NCBI RefSeq assembly: GCF_018860765.1
Contig: NZ_JAHKPV010000017.1
Coordinates: forward strand, 124,001 to 188,000
DNA length: 64,000 nt
Source: Marinobacter salexigens
GTDB taxonomy: Bacteria > Pseudomonadota > Gammaproteobacteria > Pseudomonadales > Oleiphilaceae
Direction: 5' to 3'
The position numbers were made by a program, and so were the translations under genes. Below the pieces are notes generated by a model, which was given only the letters and a program-made list of their open reading frames with translations, searched no databases and had not been told where the DNA came from. Positions 43,440 to 51,902 of this stretch are shown piece after piece (position 1 is the stretch's first letter; every line of letters starts with the position of its first letter).

Positions 43440-45199
43440 TTCTGCCCCGTCACCGCCTTCACCTCAGCCAACAAATCCCCAAACTTTCCATAATTCACCT
43501 TCACCCCATCATCCAAGTCCAGGCTGATGCGCTGGTCGGCGTAGTGGCGGAGTTTTTCGTCAAAATCGGCGAGTTCTGTTTGCTGTTTATGCAAAGTGGC
43601 GATTTCTTTTTCCAGGCGCTTGGTTTCAGCGGCTGAGGCGCTGGCATCTTTATCTTGTTCGAGCTTTTCAGCGTAGGCGTTGAGCTTGGCGCTGAGGGGG
43701 ATGACGTATTCGGTACGCATCCGTGCCAGTGTGCCATCGTTGTAGCGTTGCAGGTAGACAAGGCACTCGAACGCCTTGTGTTTGCCAGAGCTGAACAGCC
43801 AGTAAATCGGGCGCTTTTTGTAGGTGCGCAGATGATCCTTGAAGAACTGGGTACTCAGATAGCGGCGGATCGTGTCGAGGGCAGATTCGCCACGCTTGGG
43901 TTTGATAGCGTGCAGGCAGAGGCTTTCGGCTACAAAATCCAGGTTTTTCTGTAAGGGCTTCCCCCCCCAAACTACGCGGAGAAACTCGCAGAAACGATTT
44001 GTGGCATCGTCGGGGAACCATTCTTGATCGGTCAGCGGCAGGATGGCGTCATCGTCTGGGGCAAAACGCGGATCCGGAACCTGATTGAGGTAGTCCTGAA
44101 GGGTTTCACCCTGGCTGGCGAGAATCAGACCCTGCTTGTCCAGCGAGTAACGGCCCATCATGCAGCCGATGGCATAGGACACCAACTCGCGTAGGGTGTC
44201 ACATTGCAACAGGGTCTCAAGCTCTTCATCGCTGCGATTCGCGCCATAACGATAGTAGGGATTGCAATTCAACGTAACCTGATGCAGCGGAGCATCAGGA
44301 CTTAGCTCACCGTTGAGACCGTAGGCTTCAATAAAAAGCCGATTGTTGTCCTTTTCGAGACTCTGCATTCGAGTTGTGATTTCCAACCACCTAGAAGAGA
44401 TCGCACTATAGGAAGCCCGCAACTCGGATGAGAAAAAATCCCCGTCTAGTAAGTGTGGCTTTCTGAAGTCAAAAGATATCTCAGAAGAATCCCAATCGTA
44501 TTTTCCAATCTCTACAAGTTCTCGGACATCCGTCCGGATGCCATCTAGTAACACTCGGTCGATACTTTTAAACGGCAACTGAGAAACACTTCCAACTAAA
44601 AAGTGCAAAGTTGGATTCATGATTTGCATGAAATGTAAGGCGACGTTTGAACAGAAATATCCCAGCGATAACTCCGTGTCCTCAGAGAAAAATGTTGGCC
44701 CCTCGACATTAAATGTATCACCAGTTTGTGACAGGCGGGCACTAAAAGAACCACTGCTGGTATGGGACCATGTAACTCCCGGCTTAAACATAAAGTCAGG
44801 GTTACGAAGAGCAGAACTCGGGTGTCTTCTTACCGCATCTCCATCATTTAACCAATTGATGACATAGTCATAATTCCCATACCATCGACGAAAACTACCC
44901 CCTTTACGATGTGGGAACCATTTATAGCCGGAGTTTTTTGCTTGATCTCTGCTCTCAATATCAAATCCAATGTCTGCAAAAGAAACCTCAAACCATTGCT
45001 TTAGCAGTAAATCATTATCACCTGTCTGATGCCCCGCACACGCCTTTCCTACACTATTGAGGGACGGGTTGTCTGAAAACGCACGCTTAGTCTCAGCGCT
45101 TATCCAATACGCCACCGGACTCCCCGGAATCTTCATAAAATCCGCCGCAGAGGCCCGGTAAAAATGCTTCGCCATGTTCTGTGTTTCTTGCTGGCTCAT
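43436..45199 (-). CDS. pglX: C-terminal half of BREX methyltransferase PglX (specificity region)
   Basis: The 587-aa ORF corresponds to the C-terminal half of PglX, from FYRASAADFMKIPGSPVAYWIS to the end, and contains the target-recognition part and a coiled-coil segment near 525-555, but none of the catalytic methyltransferase motifs. The first ~12 residues (MSQQETQNMAKH) differ from intact PglX. Its own ATG overlaps the RT stop (TAATG) and has a strong GGGGGAG ribosome site, so it is built to be translated as a separate subunit that would pair with PglX-N. A G8 run at 43971-43978 lies inside. It overlaps the next gene by 4 nt. Confidence 0.88.
   Translation of the reverse strand: MSQQETQNMAKHFYRASAADFMKIPGSPVAYWISAETKRAFSDNPSLNSVGKACAGHQTGDNDLLLKQWFEVSFADIGFDIESRDQAKNSGYKWFPHRKGGSFRRWYGNYDYVINWLNDGDAVRRHPSSALRNPDFMFKPGVTWSHTSSGSFSARLSQTGDTFNVEGPTFFSEDTELSLGYFCSNVALHFMQIMNPTLHFLVGSVSQLPFKSIDRVLLDGIRTDVRELVEIGKYDWDSSEISFDFRKPHLLDGDFFSSELRASYSAISSRWLEITTRMQSLEKDNNRLFIEAYGLNGELSPDAPLHQVTLNCNPYYRYGANRSDEELETLLQCDTLRELVSYAIGCMMGRYSLDKQGLILASQGETLQDYLNQVPDPRFAPDDDAILPLTDQEWFPDDATNRFCEFLRVVWGGKPLQKNLDFVAESLCLHAIKPKRGESALDTIRRYLSTQFFKDHLRTYKKRPIYWLFSSGKHKAFECLVYLQRYNDGTLARMRTEYVIPLSAKLNAYAEKLEQDKDASASAAETKRLEKEIATLHKQQTELADFDEKLRHYADQRISLDLDDGVKVNYGKFGDLLAEVKAVTGQK
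43971..43978 (-). repeat. G8 homopolymer inside pglX-C
   Basis: Eight consecutive C on the plus strand (G on the coding strand) fall in the codons for Trp-Gly-Gly about residue 405 of pglX-C. The gene is in frame here (ON). Poly-G tracts of this length slip during replication, and homopolymer phase variation of pglX is known from other BREX/Pgl systems. Confidence 0.7.
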
Positions 45200-48100
45200 T
45201 ACGCTCCCCCTTTGGGTAATACTTTCCGATCTTTCGACATGTCAGCTGCAAAGCCATCCGGTACTGGCTTGAAGCCTTCACTTGGAGACCGATGGCAGGA
45301 CTGGAATTGGCGCAGGGCCAGAACGTCGATTTCGCCGGTGATGCAGTAATCATGGTTGCCGCCTTTTACGCGCAGCAGATCACGTTTCCAGCGGTCTTTA
45401 TAGGGCGCACGAATCCGGCTGTCCCCGTATGTGCGGTTGTTGCTTTGAATAATGTAAGCGTGGATATCCAATGCCGAGGACTCTATAAGTGAGCTAAAAG
45501 TATCAGTGTCCGGGTTCCACTCGGGAACGAACAGTGCATCCACCTTTCCTCTCAGATCTCCCCGGTACCGGATGTTGGTCAACTCACTGCATATCATCAG
45601 CGCAAATCGGAAATTACCGTGCTTGATGATTGGCGGTCTCTCCCACGAGACATCGGGAATCATTTCGAAACCGCCAAGCTTGTCCAATTCAACGCGTTCG
45701 TGTGGTGCCGGAACCTGCTTGTCCTGCTGGTAAATCATGAGAGACGGAAAACCTAGACCGTCGTGAGTCAGAGAGGCCCAAACCTGGTTTCTGACTTTTT
45801 TCTTTCTTGCGTGGAGATACTCTACCCCAGTGATTAATGAGATGCCTCGGCCTTTGAGCTTTTCGGCAATGCGCATGAACCACCGCGTCGGTAGAGCTAG
45901 CTCAGGAAATACCAGGTAGCCTGCACCATCTGGGCGGGATATCAGTTCGTTAATCAGGCGATTGAGGCGTTGATACCGGCGTCGGCTATCCGGATCTGGC
46001 TTAGCCATAACTGCCGCAATGAAGCTTTTGTCGCTCGTTTTCCAGCTTGCGACCGCAACGGTCTGCTTCGGGGCTGGTTGCCCATCTGGAACTCGCAGCA
46101 CACGACCATTCTTGCCCCATGTCGGCATCTTCTGCTCTTTTGTTGAAAAGCCTCGCAGTGCGAGAACAACCTGGTTAAGTGCTCGCTGACTCTTTTGTTT
46201 GAATGGCTCCTCGGCCACCAGATAAAGCTCTTGAAGACTGAATGGGCGCGTGGCGAAGTAGAGGCCGCCCGGTGTGTTATTTGTCAGGCGAACCCATCTA
46301 CAGAGAACTTTGACCCCGGATCTCACATCAACAGGCAGAACATCATCTACAAAAGCCTCAATTAATTTAGTACGCGCGGGAATCCCTCGACGGCTGACCA
46401 TCTCCTTGGGTAGACCGATAAAACGCAGCGGGACATGAGCGAGATCATGACTAAAGAGCTGAAGATGGTAGCCCTCAAGCTCTTCAATGGTTTCAGGGAA
46501 CATGCTCAGTCCACCTCCTGCCTCCCATAAGGCCTCGGTGATTCTGCGCCAATGTGAAATGACGTGCTGTTCCCATTCCCGAACTTTTGACGCTGCTAAT
46601 CTCGGAGGCAACGCCGCAACGATGTTTTCGGCAATAGAGTCATTCAAGGCCGATCGCCAACGATCCAGGATTTCTTTGGCATCCAGCTCAACATCCTCGC
46701 TCATTGCTTTGATTTTCGGTTCGCAGTCTTTTGCTACCGTATCCATCAACTTTCTTAGGCTATGCAGGATATCGCCGAGTATCTTGAAGTCCTTACATGC
46801 CACGGCCATTCGGATGATACGCGGTAGGTATTGCGCCAGCTCGAAGAAGGTGACCGGAGTAATCAGGTGGTCGATAACGGCCGAAAAGAAAGCATGACGC
46901 TGTGCCTGCCATGCACTTGGAGGAAGGTCACGCTCGTATGCCTCGTAATCCCGCAGGTTGAGAGCAAAGCCGGCTCTGTGCAACGTCAGCGCGTCAGTCT
47001 TACGCAGGTTATCCGCTTGCTCACCGGCATGGTTTGTCGCTTTTAGCAGATCCGTTGCAATTGTGTCGGGGTTTTCTGAAAGATTTGGGAGTGATCGCCA
47101 CTCACTGGCACGCTGGTTGACCTGTTCGGTGATGGCGTTGACCAATGCTTTTCCGGGACCACCGGACAAGACAAACAGTTTGTTCTTGCTGTTTTCGAAG
47201 GCCACATGGCTGTTCGTAAGGTAGTCCGGTTTGAAAAGAATGCTCTTGTCTTCTGGATTCTTTTCTTTGTCCCAGCCCAGAATGTCAGCACCACCGTCTC
47301 GGCTGAATATCCATTCCCAGAATTGGTCAGTGGTTTTGATGTCACTGGTGTTTTCCATAACCAGCAGGATGTCGTCTACGTAACGGCCGTAATAAAGCGG
47401 CACCACCTGTTGCTCGATGAACTGATCAAGACCGATTAACGCGGCATTGGCGACCACCGCTGAGGCGGGCAAGCCCGTTTTCAAAGGCGATTCCTTTGCC
47501 CAGGCAATCAGTGCGTTGATGAAGAGCTTGTTCAGCTTTCGTTGAGCCTCATCCAACTCAACCCCTGCGACCTCATGAAAGTCCTCGCTAAGCATAAAGC
47601 CAGGGGCGAGCCGATGGTAAAAGCTGCTGACATCCGCTGTGAGTGCCAGAACCTTTTTCTTCTCATCCAGTGCTGTGCGCATGGTCTTTATGGCACCGTC
47701 CCGCCAATCACGAAACGGCTTCAGATACTGTTTGAAAGAACCCAGCGAAAGCTCGTTAATCTTGTTCTCATTTGTTCGGCGGAGCCGGCTGCCATAAACG
47801 TTCGTGCTGAGCCGCTCATCGAAGAGATGGCCGACCTTCAGCACCCAGAGCGCTGACAGGACATGGAAATCCATGCTGCATTTGGCCATGAGCCGAAATT
47901 CAGCCGTGGCCTTTTCTCCGGCTTTGCAGATACCCACCCACTCATCCTCTGGCGAGCCATGGATCAAACCAGCATCTTTTTCTTCTGAAAATTTGATGGA
48001 TTTTGGCGCGAGCGTCCAGGTACCAAGAAAGTCAGATTCTTTCACCCAGGTTGTAGACCTGTCATTAATCTTCTCTCGCAGGCGCTGAAGATTTTCCTCC

Positions 48101-48210
48101 AGGTTTGCCTCATAGTCGGAAATTGCGAACAACGAAGGGTTGGTGGAGTAGTAGAGGTCTACCTTAGCTTTGCGGAAGGCGATGCTGAGGTCTGTTAATT
48201 CAACTTTCAC
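45199..48210 (-). CDS. Reverse transcriptase-nitrilase fusion (DRT type 1/UG1-like) inside pglX
   Basis: The 1003-aa protein has an N-terminal reverse transcriptase with motif A Asp193 (ALTADVSSFYH), a motif-B-like TGLPASAVVANA near 245 and the catalytic YVDD at 277-280. A helical middle region (about 380-690) follows, then a C-terminal nitrilase (about 715-965) with the full triad Glu770 (VFPEL), Lys831 (QQDKQVP) and Cys874 (MICSE). This is the domain plan of DRT1/UG1 defence reverse transcriptases. The GTG start overlaps the pglX-N stop (GTGA) with GGAGG 7 nt upstream; the stop overlaps the pglX-C ATG. It lies exactly between the two halves of pglX. No msr/msd or intron structure was seen. 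Confidence 0.92.
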   Translation of the reverse strand: MKVELTDLSIAFRKAKVDLYYSTNPSLFAISDYEANLEENLQRLREKINDRSTTWVKESDFLGTWTLAPKSIKFSEEKDAGLIHGSPEDEWVGICKAGEKATAEFRLMAKCSMDFHVLSALWVLKVGHLFDERLSTNVYGSRLRRTNENKINELSLGSFKQYLKPFRDWRDGAIKTMRTALDEKKKVLALTADVSSFYHRLAPGFMLSEDFHEVAGVELDEAQRKLNKLFINALIAWAKESPLKTGLPASAVVANAALIGLDQFIEQQVVPLYYGRYVDDILLVMENTSDIKTTDQFWEWIFSRDGGADILGWDKEKNPEDKSILFKPDYLTNSHVAFENSKNKLFVLSGGPGKALVNAITEQVNQRASEWRSLPNLSENPDTIATDLLKATNHAGEQADNLRKTDALTLHRAGFALNLRDYEAYERDLPPSAWQAQRHAFFSAVIDHLITPVTFFELAQYLPRIIRMAVACKDFKILGDILHSLRKLMDTVAKDCEPKIKAMSEDVELDAKEILDRWRSALNDSIAENIVAALPPRLAASKVREWEQHVISHWRRITEALWEAGGGLSMFPETIEELEGYHLQLFSHDLAHVPLRFIGLPKEMVSRRGIPARTKLIEAFVDDVLPVDVRSGVKVLCRWVRLTNNTPGGLYFATRPFSLQELYLVAEEPFKQKSQRALNQVVLALRGFSTKEQKMPTWGKNGRVLRVPDGQPAPKQTVAVASWKTSDKSFIAAVMAKPDPDSRRRYQRLNRLINELISRPDGAGYLVFPELALPTRWFMRIAEKLKGRGISLITGVEYLHARKKKVRNQVWASLTHDGLGFPSLMIYQQDKQVPAPHERVELDKLGGFEMIPDVSWERPPIIKHGNFRFALMICSELTNIRYRGDLRGKVDALFVPEWNPDTDTFSSLIESSALDIHAYIIQSNNRTYGDSRIRAPYKDRWKRDLLRVKGGNHDYCITGEIDVLALRQFQSCHRSPSEGFKPVPDGFAADMSKDRKVLPKGGA

Positions 48211-50132
48211 TGAATTGCCTCCAGTAACAGCCTTCGCTTCTCCGCCTCAGATTTGGCATCCACCAAACGAATGTACGCGCCCGAATAATTGGGAAAGGCT
48301 GCGTTTTCGACCACGAACGCCGTTGTGGAGACCACTTCGCCGCTGATACTGTCGAATGCGCGACTCCCCATGTGCGCCATGGTAATGATGGTGGCGTTGT
48401 GAAGTAGCCATTCCCGGAGCTTTTCGTAGCTGGACAGGAACATCCAGGACTGCATGTTGATCTGCGCGTTGTATCCGTTGGGCTTGAGCAGTGAAAATGC
48501 TCGCTCCATAAAGATCGCGAAGAGATCTGACTTGCTGTTCGGGTAGGCATCTTTTGCGAACTTTTTCAGCGGCGCATTCATGCCTTTGCCGCCCATGTAG
48601 GGTGGGTTCGCAATAACTGCATCATACCGCTGGGCCAGGATCCATGCCTGTTGAATATACGGCAGTAATATTTCCGCCGCTGGTTTCTGCATCACGTCAC
48701 CCGTGCGAGCCAACTGCTCCAGTTCATCAACCAGTGTTTTCAAAGGTGCTGCATCTTCCTCCGGCACTTCGATCAGTGAGCCGAAGGTTTTGGCTTCTTC
48801 AAACCGCTCCAGAGTGCGATGCAGAAGTTGGTAACGTTCATCGGCATTAGCACTGCTCAAGTCAGCCTGTTCTCTTTCAAAAAGGCTCTGGGAACTACCC
48901 TGCTGCCAGTCCCCACTCAGATTCAGATCCTGCCAGAGTTGCGGCAGGTTCAGGTGTCCTGTTTCCTTAAGGGATAGTACGTTGAGGGTAACGTCTCCTT
49001 CCGCCACCCGGCTAAACAGCCGGCGGTCGTCTTCCCGTGCCAGCATCATCAAGGCGAAGCCCGCCAACTGCCCTGCCCGGTCGTCGATGTCCAGGCCAAA
49101 CAGGTTGTGTTTCAGGATTTGCTGCGGGATGTCCCGGCTGCGGTAGCCCCGTTCTTCGTAGATGGCTTTCAGGATTTTGTAGGCTTCCACCAGTATGTGG
49201 CCGGAGCCACAGGCGGGGTCGAGAACTTTGATGCTTTCCGGATCTACGGCATCGGGCACTGTTTCATCCAACTGGGCCTGCACTTCCGGGGGCTGTTCGC
49301 CGGGTTCGATGAAGTACGGCATCTGGTTTCGCAGGGGGCTGTCTGGGTAGGTTTGCAGCCACTGGCGGCCTACGGAGTTTTGTACCAGGTACTGCACTAT
49401 CCAGTTGGGGGTAAACAGCTGGGTTGCCGCCGGAATGTCCTCGCTTTTAACCACCTTGCCGATCACCTGGTCTTTCTTTTCGGAGATATAAAACTGGTAC
49501 AGCCAGCCGATTATTTCCACATCCTGCCAGTCATCTTCCGGGATGGCATTGACCAGCTCACGGATGAGGGAATCGGTTTTGGTGAGGTTGTCTGGTAGCA
49601 GCAGTTCGGTGGCGTCGTCTACGGCTTCAAATAGGAACGGCATAGCCTCGTGAAGGGCGTGACACTGGGCCAGCAGAAGTTCCCGATACAGCTCTTCGTC
49701 TTTGTTGCCGTCCAGCTTCAGTTCGGCGACTTGTTGTGGGTCCAGCCCTGGCAGGCTGATGTCCAGGCAGTCGTCGAGGATCTGCGGTGTGCCGGCTTCA
49801 CCGTTGGAGGTGCTGAGCACGCGGCGGCCATGATCCAGGAAGTAGTGGGTTTCCATGTAGCGGATAGCGCACAGGCGGTTGAACCAGCTGTAGGCGGCTT
49901 GTTCCATGGCCTGGGCAAAGCCCATTTGCTCTACAATGCGCTCCAATGCCTTTCGGGCCGGTGCGATGGCTCTTGGGAAGGCCTTTTCGCCAATCAGCTC
50001 AATATCCCCCCGCTGCTCCATGGGCTCGGTGCCTTTGGCGGTGATGCCATAACGGGCCGCCTGTTTGGTGACCGCAGCGATGAAGTTGTTGCGGGCTTTG
50101 GGGGCGTATTTTTTGATGTTGGCAGTGTTCAT
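48207..50132 (-). CDS. pglX: N-terminal half of BREX methyltransferase PglX (catalytic region)
   Basis: The 641-aa ORF covers the PglX N-terminus through the catalytic domain: SAM-binding DPACGSGH at 305-312 and catalytic NPPY at 509-512. It stops (GAYIRLVDAKSEAEKRRLLLEAIQ then TGA) where intact PglX would continue into the recognition half. The halves together (641+587) match a full-length type 1 PglX of about 1200 aa. The stop is fused to the RT start, so loss of the join looks fixed rather than accidental. PglX methylates an adenine in the BREX site to mark self DNA. It follows the helicase gene by 8 bp. Confidence 0.92.
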   Translation of the reverse strand: MNTANIKKYAPKARNNFIAAVTKQAARYGITAKGTEPMEQRGDIELIGEKAFPRAIAPARKALERIVEQMGFAQAMEQAAYSWFNRLCAIRYMETHYFLDHGRRVLSTSNGEAGTPQILDDCLDISLPGLDPQQVAELKLDGNKDEELYRELLLAQCHALHEAMPFLFEAVDDATELLLPDNLTKTDSLIRELVNAIPEDDWQDVEIIGWLYQFYISEKKDQVIGKVVKSEDIPAATQLFTPNWIVQYLVQNSVGRQWLQTYPDSPLRNQMPYFIEPGEQPPEVQAQLDETVPDAVDPESIKVLDPACGSGHILVEAYKILKAIYEERGYRSRDIPQQILKHNLFGLDIDDRAGQLAGFALMMLAREDDRRLFSRVAEGDVTLNVLSLKETGHLNLPQLWQDLNLSGDWQQGSSQSLFEREQADLSSANADERYQLLHRTLERFEEAKTFGSLIEVPEEDAAPLKTLVDELEQLARTGDVMQKPAAEILLPYIQQAWILAQRYDAVIANPPYMGGKGMNAPLKKFAKDAYPNSKSDLFAIFMERAFSLLKPNGYNAQINMQSWMFLSSYEKLREWLLHNATIITMAHMGSRAFDSISGEVVSTTAFVVENAAFPNYSGAYIRLVDAKSEAEKRRLLLEAIQ

Positions 50133-50140
50133 GCTTGGTT

Positions 50141-51841
50141 TCAGACCTTCTCAATCAAGTCGTCTGGCACATCTTTAAGGAAGCGGCAGAATGGCTTGCT
50201 ACCAACGAGAGTGACACTTTCTTTAGCGCGGGTCATGGCGACGTAGAGTACCCGGCGGAGCAGGTTTTCTTCGTCCGCCTGATCTTCTTCGGGCACGCTT
50301 TCCAGAAGTCGGCCAGGGTATTGGGCGTCGTGGAGACCCATGACCACTACGTGATCGAACTCCAACCCTTTCAACTGGTGGTAGGTGGTTACAACCACGC
50401 CACCACTGAAACTCCCTAAAGTCGCGCCTTTGGCTTTTTTGACCGTAACGTCCAGCTTTTCCAGCGCCTTTTGAGCAGGGATTAACTGCCGGTTGAATGG
50501 CATGGCCACAGCAACGGTGGTTGTTCGCAGGCGTTTGAAATTTTGTGCGACGTATTCATAGCCCGCGGTGTAAGCCGACCGGGCATCAGCGGCACTTATT
50601 ACCCGCACCTTGTCGCCGTTTTTGGTGGGTTTCACGGGCGGGGTGTAGTCCGCCATCTGGCTGACATCGTTGTTTGCCAGCATATATTCCGCTACATCCA
50701 TAATCTGGCGGGTAGTTCGATGGCTTGAGGACAGTTTTCGGGACCGACCGCCCTGTACCTGGATACCCACGGAAGTCCAGGAGAAACTGCGGCGATAGAT
50801 CTTTTGCGCCAGATCCCCCGCCATACTAAGGGACACACGGGGAACCTTCGCAACGGCCATCAGCCAGCTTTTATCGAAATCCTGAACTTCATCAACCATT
50901 ACATGGTCATATCTGAGATCTTCAGGAAACTCGCCCGATCCCGTCATCAGCGCCCGAAGCACCAGCCCGGCGGGGTTGTCGTAATCTTCGCTGCTGGTTA
51001 CCTCCAACCACTCCTGATATGCCTCGAACACATGCCATACAAATCTTCGGTCTTCCTGGCTGAGACGAATATTTTTGCCGCGCCCCACTCGCTCTACCTG
51101 GAGATACTCATCCAGACGGGTCACGTGCTGGCCGAAGAGCCAGGCAATTTCCTCTCCCCACCAGTTCAACAGTGCAGTGTTGTTATCGATATTAAAAAGA
51201 CGGTGTTCGCCCAACTCCTGCTTGGACTCTGCGATCAACTTTTTAAGCTGTTCATTCCTTGTTTTGCCGTTGACCCAATCTTTTAATTCAAACCCTAATG
51301 CCTTGGATGTTCGTCTTGCCCAGTCGTGGTAGGTCATGACATCCAGATCGTTCTTAAGGCCGGCTTTGCAGAAAGCCTTTTTGACGTAAGCACTCAGCGC
51401 GCCGTTATAGGTGAGAAACAGCAAGGATCCTTTACTCATGGAGGAGAGGATTCGGCACGCCCGGGCAGCCAATACGGTGGTTTTGCCACTACCCGCCTGC
51501 CCTCTTATCAACAGATGATCCTGGGGATCAAGGCTAATGATAGCCTCTTGCTCCGCGGTAAACGTGATGACGGCTTCCACCGGGGCTGGCTCAAACATAT
51601 CTTTTGGGGGTTCGGGGTGGAGTGCTTTATCTTCCTGGCTTTTAGTCAGACTCCATTCGAAGTTGTCATTAATCTCGGCTTTACCCTCCGTTTTAAGGCG
51701 GTAAAGCATTGAATTGACGTCGCTTCGGTCTGTGTGATACCCAAACTCGTTCGAAAAAATAGTGGCCAACTGACGAGCCTTTACAGGCCCATGCGTGCCA
51801 ACCAGATTGAGTAGCTGAATGTCTGATAGTTTTTTTGTCAT
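50141..51841 (-). CDS. UvrD/Rep-like superfamily 1 helicase within BREX
   Basis: The 566-aa protein has an N-terminal winged-helix-like region (about 1-65), Walker A GQAGSGKT (114-121), motif II VMVDEVQDFD, motif V-like GLEFDHVVVMGL and motif VI VAMTRAKESVTL. This is an SF1 ATP-dependent DNA helicase, related to UvrD/Rep. It sits between brxC and pglX, where core BREX operons have no helicase. A role in processing phage DNA or in supplying substrate to the RT is possible but inferred. Confidence 0.85.
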   Translation of the reverse strand: MTKKLSDIQLLNLVGTHGPVKARQLATIFSNEFGYHTDRSDVNSMLYRLKTEGKAEINDNFEWSLTKSQEDKALHPEPPKDMFEPAPVEAVITFTAEQEAIISLDPQDHLLIRGQAGSGKTTVLAARACRILSSMSKGSLLFLTYNGALSAYVKKAFCKAGLKNDLDVMTYHDWARRTSKALGFELKDWVNGKTRNEQLKKLIAESKQELGEHRLFNIDNNTALLNWWGEEIAWLFGQHVTRLDEYLQVERVGRGKNIRLSQEDRRFVWHVFEAYQEWLEVTSSEDYDNPAGLVLRALMTGSGEFPEDLRYDHVMVDEVQDFDKSWLMAVAKVPRVSLSMAGDLAQKIYRRSFSWTSVGIQVQGGRSRKLSSSHRTTRQIMDVAEYMLANNDVSQMADYTPPVKPTKNGDKVRVISAADARSAYTAGYEYVAQNFKRLRTTTVAVAMPFNRQLIPAQKALEKLDVTVKKAKGATLGSFSGGVVVTTYHQLKGLEFDHVVVMGLHDAQYPGRLLESVPEEDQADEENLLRRVLYVAMTRAKESVTLVGSKPFCRFLKDVPDDLIEKV

Positions 51842-51902
51842 GGCGCTTTCAGTTGCTCGCTGTAGTCCGATTACTTGGATTAACTGGTTACACTCGGTTT
51901 TC

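Noticed and set aside
45199..48210. RT gene as a group II intron, retron or diversity-generating retroelement
   Set aside because: There is no intron maturase/X domain, no intron ends, no msr/msd-like region in the tight junctions, and no template/variable repeat pair seen. The nitrilase fusion instead fits the DRT1/UG1 group.
43436..50132. Split pglX as a simple pseudogene
   Set aside because: Both halves are long, open and have proper starts; junction overlaps and ribosome sites are well formed; catalytic motifs are intact. Decay would not leave these.
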